Assembly: GCA_023249255.1 (NCBI GenBank)
Contig: JAHFCY010000005.1
Coordinates: 1 to 30,654, forward strand
From: Candidatus Lindowiibacteriota bacterium
Lineage (GTDB): Bacteria > Lindowbacteria > 2-12-FULL-62-27
Length of the DNA stretch: 30,654 nt
Reading direction: 5' to 3'
Positions 22,235-29,582 of the stretch are shown piece after piece. The position numbers were made by a program, and so were the translations under genes. The notes under the pieces were generated by a model that worked only from the letters and a program-made list of their open reading frames with translations, did no database searches and had not been told where the DNA came from. The first letter of the stretch is position 1. The number at the start of each line of letters is the position of its first letter.

Positions 22235-23520
22235 TCCCGTCCGGCGACGGCCCCGGCAAGGCGCGACTCGCGAACGGTATCAAAATGAAGACGACCGATG
22301 TCCCGGCGAACCTGCATGCCGTCAAATCGGATTTTATCAACTTCGCGATACACGCGCGTAACCGCCGCTTCGCGCGTCACAGCAGACGCAACCACCGACA
22401 AAACGCGGCCGCCATTGATCTCCCACGTTCCGTCCGAATTTCGCCGCGTGCCGGAATGATAGATCCGCGCACCGTCAACCCGGTCCAAGCCCGCAATCAG
22501 CCCTCCGGCGCCAGACCTCACCGGATAATTTCGAGAAGCCAGAACGACAGTCACAGCCCATTTCCGCTCAACGCCCAGAAGACGCGGGTTCAACTTCCCC
22601 TGCGCCGCGGCAGACAGATACTCGGCCGCATCGCCGCCCATCAGTTCGAAAACGGACTGCGCCTCAGGATCGCCGAACCGGCAATTGAATTCAAGAACTT
22701 TCGGCCCGGCGGCGGTCAGCATCAATCCGAAATACAAAAATCCCCGGTATGGCAGGCAGTCCTTTTCAAGCCCGTTCATCACAGGCCGGATGATCGAGGT
22801 TTCGATGTCATCCGCAATTGTTGCCGGAATCAAATCGGGCGAGGCGACCGCTCCCATCCCGCCCGTGTTGGGCCCGCTGTCTCCATCTCGAAGACGTTTG
22901 TAATCCCGCGCCGGGACGAACATCTGATATTGCCCGTCGCTGACGGCGCAGATAACCGATATCTCTTTCCCCTCCAGACACTCCTCGATCAACACATTCG
23001 GATTTTTTCCGAACCGGGTTTCGTCGAAGACGCTCCGGATGAAATCCTCGACATCTGTTTCCGTCGCGCACACCGCAACGCCCTTGCCGGCCGCCAGGCC
23101 GTCGTATTTCAAAACACACGGAAGTGCCGATGATGCTCGCCGGACTCGATCGGCCGTGGACGCGACTGAAAATCGCGCCGTTGGCACGCCGTGCCGGCTC
23201 ATGAACTCCTTGGCGAATATTTTGCTGGTCTCAAGCCTGGCGGAGGATCGGTCCGGACCCCAGACGGGAATGCCCGCGGCGCGGCACGCATCCGCCAAAC
23301 CTTCCTCGAGATATTTTTCCTCGCCGACGACGCAGAGATCAATCTGTTCCTGACGGAAAACGCGAAGAATCTCCGAGGGCGGCACACCAATTCGGCGGGC
23401 CACATCCAACATTCCGTCACTGCCGGGGCAGACGAGAACATCCGGGCGGGACGGCGACTCATGAAACGCGCGCGCCATCACGTGTTCCCGCGCGCCCTGG
23501 CCGACGACGGCGATTTTCAT
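22231..23520 (-). CDS. purD: Phosphoribosylamine-glycine ligase (429 aa)
   Basis: An ATP-grasp ligase joining glycine to phosphoribosylamine to give GAR. N-terminal VGQGAREH (6-13, the usual GxGGREH), ATP-grasp part VLKYDGLAAGKGVAV, glycine-site NTGGMGA and metal-binding LEFNCRFGDPEAQ. Length is normal. ATG 23520 shares one base with the purF stop (TGATG) and the stop overlaps pyrR by ATGA, so this gene is the joint between the purine and pyrimidine halves. Being made directly after PurF fits hand-over of unstable phosphoribosylamine. Confidence 0.96.
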   Translation of the reverse strand: MKIAVVGQGAREHVMARAFHESPSRPDVLVCPGSDGMLDVARRIGVPPSEILRVFRQEQIDLCVVGEEKYLEEGLADACRAAGIPVWGPDRSSARLETSKIFAKEFMSRHGVPTARFSVASTADRVRRASSALPCVLKYDGLAAGKGVAVCATETDVEDFIRSVFDETRFGKNPNVLIEECLEGKEISVICAVSDGQYQMFVPARDYKRLRDGDSGPNTGGMGAVASPDLIPATIADDIETSIIRPVMNGLEKDCLPYRGFLYFGLMLTAAGPKVLEFNCRFGDPEAQSVFELMGGDAAEYLSAAAQGKLNPRLLGVERKWAVTVVLASRNYPVRSGAGGLIAGLDRVDGARIYHSGTRRNSDGTWEINGGRVLSVVASAVTREAAVTRVYREVDKIRFDGMQVRRDIGRLHFDTVRESRLAGAVAGRE

Positions 23521-24941
23521 CAGACCGGCTCAGGCTCAAGCGGCGCAGACTCGGGAGCGGCCGCCGTTTTCGAAATGCAATTGCTTTGCCCGTTCACCGG
23601 CACCGGATATTTCCCCGTAAAACACGCCATGCACGTTTGATCGCCAACGACGCGTTTCAGCGCGTCAACCGACAGGTAACCGATGGAATCGACGCCAAGA
23701 TATCCGGCCAACTGATCCGCCGGAGCCTTGTTGGCGAGAAAATCGTCCGGGTCGGGCATGTCGATTCCGAAGAAACACGGATGGCGGACCATCGGAGACG
23801 CGATCCGAAGATGGACCTGTGCCGCGCCGTGGTCACGAAACATTTTGACGATCTGCCGCGACGTCGTGCCGCGAACAATCGAATCGTCCACAACCACGAC
23901 GCGCTTGCCCAACACCGAATCGGAAATGATGTTGATTTTTTTCCGGACGTTGAGATCACGCATCGACTGGTACGGCGCGATAAACGTGCGGCCGGTGTAG
24001 TGGCTTCGGACGAGCACGATGTCGAGCGGAATACCTGAGGCGATCGAGTAGCCGAGCGACGCGGAGTTCGAAGAATCAGGAATGCCGGTGACGATGTCAG
24101 CGTCGACCGGATGTTCGCGAGCCAGCTCCTCGCCAAGTTTGATTCGATAGCGGTGGATGGCCTGATTTTTAAACTGGCTGTCCGGCCTGGAAAAATAGAT
24201 CGTCTCGAACGAGCACATGCGCTCAACGGCCGGCACGGGCAGTTGAAACCGCCGAAGCCCTTTCGGTCCGACAAAATATCCTTCGCCCGGCGACACTTCC
24301 GCGACGCACTCGGCATTCAAAATATCGAAGGCGCATGTTTCGGACGCGAAAAAGATCGATCCATCCTTGCGTCCGAGAAACAACGGCCGAAATCCGAACG
24401 GATCGCGCACGGCCGCGACCCCGTCATTGAATAGAAAGACAAGCGAATACGCGCCCTCGACGCCCCGCAGACCCTCGCATATTTTTTCAACGGGATCGTC
24501 CGACCGGACCCGCACGATTTTGTGCAGGATGACTTCGGAATCGCTCGTGGTGGTGAACACCGATCCGTCGGATTCGAGGCCTTCCTTGAGATCAAGGGCG
24601 TTGACGATGTTGCCATTGTGGGCCATGGCGATGATCTGGCCGCGGTGCGTTGCGACCAGAGGCTGAATGTCCTTCTCGGCACAGCTTCCGGAGGTCGAAT
24701 AGCGGACGTGCCCGATGCCGAACGTTCCGTCGAGCTGATGCAGAAGTTTCTCCGAAAAGACGTTCGTGACCAGGCCGATGTCTTTATGGAGCGCGTAGTC
24801 GCCGAGACCGCGGCTCACGACGATGCCGGCGCTCTCCTGGCCGCGGTGTTGCTGTGCGTAGAGCCCGAGATAAATGTCCTTTGACGTCGTCCGGCCGTTG
24901 TACGCCGCAAACAGGCCGCATTTTTCTTTGAGGTCCATCAC
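23520..24941 (-). CDS. purF: Amidophosphoribosyltransferase, Fe-S type (473 aa)
   Basis: Makes phosphoribosylamine from PRPP and glutamine, the first purine step. C8 (KEKCGLFAAY) is the N-terminal nucleophile after removal of a short propeptide. PRPP loop VVVVDDSIVRGTTSR is at 348-362. Four cysteines, C243 (RMCSFE), C389 (RHPCFF), C437 and C440 (QTCMAC), match the [4Fe-4S] ligands of Bacillus-type PurF, which makes the enzyme oxygen-sensitive. GTG 24941 overlaps purQ by GTGA (ATG 24938 is the alternative). The last 20 residues are a Pro/Ala/Glu tail. Confidence 0.96.
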   Translation of the reverse strand: MMDLKEKCGLFAAYNGRTTSKDIYLGLYAQQHRGQESAGIVVSRGLGDYALHKDIGLVTNVFSEKLLHQLDGTFGIGHVRYSTSGSCAEKDIQPLVATHRGQIIAMAHNGNIVNALDLKEGLESDGSVFTTTSDSEVILHKIVRVRSDDPVEKICEGLRGVEGAYSLVFLFNDGVAAVRDPFGFRPLFLGRKDGSIFFASETCAFDILNAECVAEVSPGEGYFVGPKGLRRFQLPVPAVERMCSFETIYFSRPDSQFKNQAIHRYRIKLGEELAREHPVDADIVTGIPDSSNSASLGYSIASGIPLDIVLVRSHYTGRTFIAPYQSMRDLNVRKKINIISDSVLGKRVVVVDDSIVRGTTSRQIVKMFRDHGAAQVHLRIASPMVRHPCFFGIDMPDPDDFLANKAPADQLAGYLGVDSIGYLSVDALKRVVGDQTCMACFTGKYPVPVNGQSNCISKTAAAPESAPLEPEPV

Positions 24942-25708
24942 CGGTAGAGCGCCCCGATCTCTTCTTTGATTTGCCGGGCCGAATGGCCCGTCTGCGTCAC
25001 CGCTTCATAAATCGATTTGAAAAAGTAATACCCCCAGCCCCAGGGCGAATCGATGTTCAGATCGCCGTCGTAATAATCTTCGCGATATAAAACCCGTTCC
25101 GGATGCGGCATGAGCCCGATCACGCGGCCGGTTTCATCCTGAAGCGCGGCGATCGATTCCTCGGATCCGTTCACGGCGTCCTTGTAGACAAGCGGAACGA
25201 GCCCCCGTTCAACGTAGCGTGCCGCCAGGCCCGGCCTTGAGACAAAACGCCCTTCGCCGTGGGCGATCGGCAGTTCAAATTCGGGCGGCAGGAGCGTGAG
25301 ATAGGGACTGTTCGTTTTCATTGTTTTCAGCGTGACCCACCGGCACAAAAATTGACGGCCGACGTTTTCGACCAGGCTCCCCGTCGGCAGAATTCCCAGC
25401 CGCGAAAGAATCTGAAATCCATTGCAGATTCCGAGGACATATCCGCCGTCCACGATAAATTCGGACAGCGTATGGCCGAGTTTTCGCTCGATCTCCAACT
25501 GAGCGAAGCGGCCGGCTGAGATGTAGTCGCCATAACTGAATCCTCCGGGCAGAACGACCAGCCGCGCCAGAAGGACGTGATCGGCCGTCAGAGCGGCAAA
25601 CGGCACAATTTCGGGATGGAAGCCGACAACGGACAGAGCCCGTGCCGTCTCTTCCTCGCAGTCGGTTCCCGGAAATTTCAGAAGTAACGCTGCAGGCCGT
25701 TTTTCCAT
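24938..25708 (-). CDS. purQ: FGAM synthase glutaminase subunit (256 aa)
   Basis: A class I glutamine amidotransferase supplying ammonia to PurL. Nucleophile C95 in LGICNGFQ, and H202/E204 in MPHPE. N-terminal LLLKFPGTDCEEET and LPGGFSYGDYISAG are typical PurQ. About 25 aa longer than Bacillus PurQ, through the segment around NVGRQFLCRWVTLKT, seen in other lineages. ATG 25708 overlaps the end of purL by 31 nt; GTGA links it to purF. It acts with PurS and PurL, whose genes lie just upstream. Confidence 0.95.
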   Translation of the reverse strand: MEKRPAALLLKFPGTDCEEETARALSVVGFHPEIVPFAALTADHVLLARLVVLPGGFSYGDYISAGRFAQLEIERKLGHTLSEFIVDGGYVLGICNGFQILSRLGILPTGSLVENVGRQFLCRWVTLKTMKTNSPYLTLLPPEFELPIAHGEGRFVSRPGLAARYVERGLVPLVYKDAVNGSEESIAALQDETGRVIGLMPHPERVLYREDYYDGDLNIDSPWGWGYYFFKSIYEAVTQTGHSARQIKEEIGALYR

Positions 25709-28086
25709 GGTAATTTCAATTCCTTGAGAGGTTCGTTCAGAATGACTTCCTTTGCGGCGCGAACGACCAGATTCGAATGGTGGCCAATCGTGCGGCCGAT
25801 GATTGAAAAGGGCAGGCCGTCAAAACAGCGGGCGATGCCGCCAAGATGTTCCACATCGGACTCGAACAGAATCCGGCTGTTGGATTCCGAAAACAGGATG
25901 TCGACCGAAGACAGCGCAGGATCGCAGGAAACGTTGTGAAGGTCGATCTCGACGCCGCCGCCGGAAGCGAAGGCCATTTCGGCCAGCGCGACGGCCAGAC
26001 CCCCATCGGACAGGTCGTGCGCTGATCGGACCCAGCCTTCCCGTACACACCGATAAAAACAGCGATAAAGTTCCAGCGCCCGATCGGGATCGAGACCGGG
26101 CACGACACCGCCGGTTTCGCCCAGCACCCGCTCATACACACCCGCTCCGCGCTCACTGTGCGTAGTCCCCAGGAGACACACCATGCTGTTGGCGCGGCGA
26201 AACGCGGTTGTCGTCAGATGTCTCTTCTCCTCAACCACGCCCAGCGCGCTGACGAGCAGAGTCACGGGAATGGAAACCGTGCGGCCGTCTGTGGATTCAT
26301 AACAATTGTAGAATGAGTCTTTGCCCGAAATAAACGGCGCCTTGAAAATTTGCGCGGCCGCCGACATGCCCCGCACGCATTCGACCAGCGCGCCAAGCTC
26401 CTCCGGATCGTCGGGATTGCCCATGCAGAAATTGTCGAGCAGGGCGATGAGGTCGGGATTCGCTCCCGCGACAACCACCTGCCGGATGGCCTCATCGACG
26501 CACGATTGTCCCATGCGATACGGATCGAGAACGCCGTACGACGGCGAAAGCGCGACGCCGATCGCAAGACTCTTGCCGGATCCATCCACGCGGATGCACG
26601 TGCCGTCGGCGGGATTATCGCCATTTAAGCCGCCCAGCGGTTTGATCACGGTGTTGCCCTGAACTTCATGATCGTACTGCCGGATCACCGGCTCACGCGA
26701 CGCCACGTTCACGTCCGACAGGATCGTCCGAAGCGCCGCGCGAAGATCGGTCGGTGGAACCAAAATTGAGGCCGCGGCGGCACGCGGTCGATATTCCGAC
26801 CGGAGCGTCCGGCGCGGAGCTGAATGAAGAAATTCGCATTCCAAGTCGCACACCTTTATATCCTGATGGAACACTTCGAGCGATCCAGTATCGGTTGTCT
26901 CGCCGATCACGGTACACTCGGTGTCGTACATCTCCGCCAGATTCCGCAACGCGTCGAGGTGTTCGTCCCGGACGCCGAGAACCATGCGCTCCTGGCTTTC
27001 CGACAGAAAAATTTCCCAGCATGCGAGATTCTCCTCCTTAAGCGGCACGCGGTCGAGATAAACACGGCCGCCTGTTTCAGAAACCATTTCGCCGGCGGCG
27101 CTGGAAAGTCCGCCCGCGCCGCAGTCGGTGATGAAATCAATGAGACCGCGCTCACGCGCCTTCAATACGCAATCCATCAGCTTCTTTTCCTCAATCGGAT
27201 TGCCGATCTGGACCGCCCGGCGGTCATCAGTCGGACTTTCCGACGTGAGTGACGCGGACGAAAACGTCGCGCCGTGTAAACCGTCCCGGCCCGTTCGGCC
27301 GCCAAGCAGGACGATGTTCAACTCCGGCCTGACTTCTTTCAAAATTTCGTCGACCGGCAGAACTCCGGCTGTTCCACAAAATACGAGTGGGTTCAGGGCA
27401 TACCCGGAGTCGAACACAATTGCGCCGGCGATCGTTGGAATGCCCATGCGATTTCCGTAATCGCGCACGCCGCGTACCACACCCCTCAGAACGCCCAGCG
27501 GATGGATGCGGTCGGCCGGAATGGATTCGCGCGAGGCGGCCGGCATCCCGACGCAAAAAGCGTCAATCGACGCAACCGGTTTGGCGCCCTTGCCGGCGCC
27601 CAGCACATCGCGGATGACGCCGCCCAATCCGGTGTTGGCGCCGCCGTACGGTTCGATGGCCGAAGGGTGATTATGAGTTTCAACTTTCAGACAGGCGGCA
27701 AGTCGCCCGTTCAGATTGATGAATCCGGCATTATCGCGAAACGCGCTCAACACGAAATCAGGTTTGTCGCGATTGATTTCTTCGGTGACGTTCCGAATGA
27801 AAGTTTCAAAAAGTCCGTCAATGGGTGTAACATCGCGGTTGCTGCGGTGGACGATCCGCGCGTTGAATATCCGGTGCTTGCAGTGCTCGCTCCACGTCTG
27901 CGCGATCGTTTCGAGCTCTACGCAGGTTGGATTTCGTCCGGTCGATTTGAAATAAGACTTGATTTCCAGGAGGTCCGAGATACCCAGAGACAGTTTTCGC
28001 GAACGGCTGAGAGATTCCAAGTCTGCTTCGGCCATATCGAGAATCGGAATGGTCTCGTAAGGCGCGGCGAGCACGGACTCAGGCAT
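25678..28086 (-). CDS. purL: FGAM synthase large subunit, small PurL type (802 aa)
   Basis: Uses ATP and ammonia to turn FGAR into FGAM. The N-terminal catalytic helix is QTWSEHCKHRIF (63-74 from ATG 28086); the nucleotide and substrate loops KVETHNHPSAIEPYGGA and GGRTGRDGLHGATF and the repeated second half (SGKDSFYN, LSDGGLAVALAEM) are present. It lacks the fused glutaminase of large PurL, so it needs PurQ and PurS. ATG 28086 is preferred; a GTG at 28098 adds four residues. The start region overlaps the purS-like gene and sits next to a GC-rich palindrome. Confidence 0.95.
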   Translation of the reverse strand: MPESVLAAPYETIPILDMAEADLESLSRSRKLSLGISDLLEIKSYFKSTGRNPTCVELETIAQTWSEHCKHRIFNARIVHRSNRDVTPIDGLFETFIRNVTEEINRDKPDFVLSAFRDNAGFINLNGRLAACLKVETHNHPSAIEPYGGANTGLGGVIRDVLGAGKGAKPVASIDAFCVGMPAASRESIPADRIHPLGVLRGVVRGVRDYGNRMGIPTIAGAIVFDSGYALNPLVFCGTAGVLPVDEILKEVRPELNIVLLGGRTGRDGLHGATFSSASLTSESPTDDRRAVQIGNPIEEKKLMDCVLKARERGLIDFITDCGAGGLSSAAGEMVSETGGRVYLDRVPLKEENLACWEIFLSESQERMVLGVRDEHLDALRNLAEMYDTECTVIGETTDTGSLEVFHQDIKVCDLECEFLHSAPRRTLRSEYRPRAAAASILVPPTDLRAALRTILSDVNVASREPVIRQYDHEVQGNTVIKPLGGLNGDNPADGTCIRVDGSGKSLAIGVALSPSYGVLDPYRMGQSCVDEAIRQVVVAGANPDLIALLDNFCMGNPDDPEELGALVECVRGMSAAAQIFKAPFISGKDSFYNCYESTDGRTVSIPVTLLVSALGVVEEKRHLTTTAFRRANSMVCLLGTTHSERGAGVYERVLGETGGVVPGLDPDRALELYRCFYRCVREGWVRSAHDLSDGGLAVALAEMAFASGGGVEIDLHNVSCDPALSSVDILFSESNSRILFESDVEHLGGIARCFDGLPFSIIGRTIGHHSNLVVRAAKEVILNEPLKELKLPWKNGLQRYF

Positions 28087-28570
28087 CGGACCGCCCACCT
28101 GCCCTGCCTGCCGGCAGGCACGGCGGCAGGCAGATACTCCAGTCCTGAATCACCGGATTCACCAGATCGCCGACAATCCGACGGATGTCAGCCTCCTCAC
28201 AGGGATGCTGAATATAATACCGCTGAATGATGGCCAGATCGTGGATTTCCAGGTTGGCCGGCCTCGCCCCGTTAGCGTAGCGGAGGATGTATTCCTTCTC
28301 CAAGTCGAGCACGCCGGGTTTCAAAAACACGTCAAGCGCCGCTGTGCCCTCGGCGGCTGTTGGTCGGCCATCCTCCATGATTTCCTCGACAATCTCATCC
28401 GTCAGAACGCCGCGAACAAAATGCCGAAGCCCCTCCGACGATCCCGAATAGTCGATGTCGTAGACGCGCGTTCGGCGGTAGAGAGGCGCACTGTCGAGAG
28501 GGCTGTAGACCAGTTCGTTCGCGCTCACAAAATTCATCAGACGATTGACGATCTCAAACCGAGAGCGCAT
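28079..28570 (-). CDS. purS: PurS-like FGAM synthase component, extended (163 aa)
   Basis: It lies between purC and purL, where purS is expected, but is twice the usual 80 aa. Residues 79-145 resemble PurS: ALDVFLKPGVLDLEKEYI, a strand around LEIHDLAIIQRYYI, and a final helix ending VGDLVNPVIQDW. Residues 35-66 (RVYDIDYS ... GVLTDEIVEE) look like the second half of another PurS unit, so this may be one and a half repeats or a two-repeat protein with a worn first unit. PurS bridges PurL and PurQ. ATG 28570 gives a 17-nt overlap with purC; upstream open frame is out-of-frame purC. The last 17 residues come from the palindromic repeat. Similarity is by eye and moderate. Confidence 0.6.
   Translation of the reverse strand: MRSRFEIVNRLMNFVSANELVYSPLDSAPLYRRTRVYDIDYSGSSEGLRHFVRGVLTDEIVEEIMEDGRPTAAEGTAALDVFLKPGVLDLEKEYILRYANGARPANLEIHDLAIIQRYYIQHPCEEADIRRIVGDLVNPVIQDWSICLPPCLPAGRAGGRSDA
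28105..28133. repeat. GC-rich palindromic repeat at the purS-purL junction
   Basis: tgcctgccggcaggca (28105-28120) is a perfect 16-bp palindrome, followed by a second ggcaggcag arm (28125-28133) that can also pair with ctgcctgcc. On the minus strand it is read through by the purS-like gene as CLPPCLPAGRAGG, an out-of-character C-terminal tail. Such CTGCC/GGCAG repeats that add CLPAG-type tails recur in genes of candidate phyla (from memory). Confidence 0.7.
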
Positions 28571-29270
28571 GACTGACCCGTCCCAGCACATCGCTGTAAC
28601 TTTCCATGACTTCCCCAAGGTCTCTCCGGAATCGATCTTTGTCCAGCTTTCGGCCTGTTCGAATGTCCCACAGGCGGCACGTGTCGGGCGTGATTTCGTC
28701 CGCCAGAATGATTCGCGACCGGTCGGAATGAAGGCGGCCGAATTCGACTTTGAAATCGACAAGGCGGATTCCGACTTTTTCGAAAAATTCGCCCAAAAAT
28801 CCGTTGATCCGCATCGCCATGTCTCGAATGACGGAAACTTCTCCATCGGTCGCCAGGTTCAACTCTCGAAGGTGCTCCGTCGTGATCAACGGATCGTTGA
28901 GTTCGTCCTTCTTGTAATAGAATTCGACCATCGGCGCCGACAGAGGTGTTCCTTCAGGCCGGCCAATCCGGCCCGCCAAACTTCCCGCCACCCAGTTTCG
29001 CACGACGACCTCAACCGGAATGATCTCCACGCGCCGGACGATAATCCGGATCTCGTCGACATCCCGGACGAAATGACTTGGAATGCCGCGTTCCTCCAGC
29101 ATGCGGTACAACAGACACGTCAACTGTTTGTTGATCGCGCCTTTGTTCTGAAATTGCGTCTTCTTCTTGCCGTTGAACGCCGTCGCGTCGTCCTTGAACT
29201 CCATGAGGACTTCGTCAGGACAGTTCGTCCGGTACAACTTCTTCGCTTTGCCTTCATAGAGAAGTTCCAT
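28554..29270 (-). CDS. purC: SAICAR synthase (238 aa)
   Basis: Joins CAIR and aspartate using ATP. MELLYEGKAKKLYRT at the start, FKDDATAFNGKKK (25-37), VEVVVRNWVAGSLAGR and LVDFKVEFGR are all PurC signatures; ILADEITPDTCRLWD closes the active site. Length is normal. ATG 29270 is the first gene after the riboswitch leader, with only a weak ribosome site (GGGGTGA about 12 nt upstream), so translation may depend on the leader fold. It overlaps the purS-like gene by 17 nt. Confidence 0.96.
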   Translation of the reverse strand: MELLYEGKAKKLYRTNCPDEVLMEFKDDATAFNGKKKTQFQNKGAINKQLTCLLYRMLEERGIPSHFVRDVDEIRIIVRRVEIIPVEVVVRNWVAGSLAGRIGRPEGTPLSAPMVEFYYKKDELNDPLITTEHLRELNLATDGEVSVIRDMAMRINGFLGEFFEKVGIRLVDFKVEFGRLHSDRSRIILADEITPDTCRLWDIRTGRKLDKDRFRRDLGEVMESYSDVLGRVSHALSV

Positions 29271-29440
29271 TTTTCCGATTCACCCCACCGCAAATTCGAC
29301 TCTACAAGGTTGGTATCGAAACGGAAGTAGACCACGAGGTTTATTTTCCGGACAGCCCCCACGGCCGCCGAAAAACGACAGAGAGAAATCCCGCCCCGGC
29401 CGGTGAATGAACTCCAGCCGTCCCAGAGCGCTCTCTTTTT
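29271..29440 (-). promoter_or_regulatory. Leader between riboswitch and purC, probable expression platform
   Basis: About 170 nt without a gene. Right after the aptamer a run AAAGAGAG can pair with CTCTCT about 50 nt further, enclosing a 7-bp hairpin CGGCTGG-10-CCGGCCG, and GTCGTTTTTC follows (T-run at plus 29371-29375). This could be a terminator with part of its stem competing with P1 of the aptamer. A further 100 nt precede purC. The fold is my reading, not computed. Confidence 0.4.
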
Positions 29441-29510
29441 CCCCGTAGTCAGGAGGTTTACGGCCCCCTGGTAGAAACTCCCGGACCCATTACCAGGATT
29501 ATACGAGTCG
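29441..29510 (-). ncRNA. Purine riboswitch aptamer, guanine type
   Basis: Conserved core in order on the minus strand: CTCG-TATAAT (J1/2, plus 29498-29503), P2 CCTGG/CCGGG with loop TAATGGGT, J2/3 GTTTCTACC, P3 CAGG/CCTG with loop GCCGTAAAC, and J3/1 GACTACG (plus 29444-29450) closing P1 with CGGG. Loops can form the GG-CC kissing contact. The discriminating base in GACTA is C, which pairs with guanine or hypoxanthine; adenine switches have T. It sits between promoter and purC, so guanine should repress the operon. Confidence 0.9.
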
Positions 29511-29525
29511 AGACACTGAACGCCG

Positions 29526-29554
29526 ATTGTCGGCCAGAAATCAGGCCGTGTCAA
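29526..29554 (-). promoter_or_regulatory. Sigma70-type promoter of the nucleotide operon
   Basis: TTGACA (plus 29549-29554) is a perfect -35 box; 17 bp further GACAAT (29526-29531) matches four of six -10 bases. Transcription would start near 29519, about 10 nt before P1 of the riboswitch. Confidence 0.7.
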
Positions 29555-29582
29555 GATCAACCCAAAATTGTTTCCTGCCTCC

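Noticed and set aside
28571-28846. N-terminal extension of the purS-like gene
   Set aside because: It is out-of-frame purC sequence; ATG 28570 gives the normal short overlap.
29498-29503. TATAAT on the minus strand as a -10 box
   Set aside because: It is the conserved J1/2 strand of the purine aptamer. A better promoter with TTGACA and 17-bp spacing lies upstream.
29120-29560. 146-codon minus-strand frame over the leader
   Set aside because: It covers the promoter, the riboswitch and out-of-frame purC; not protein-like.
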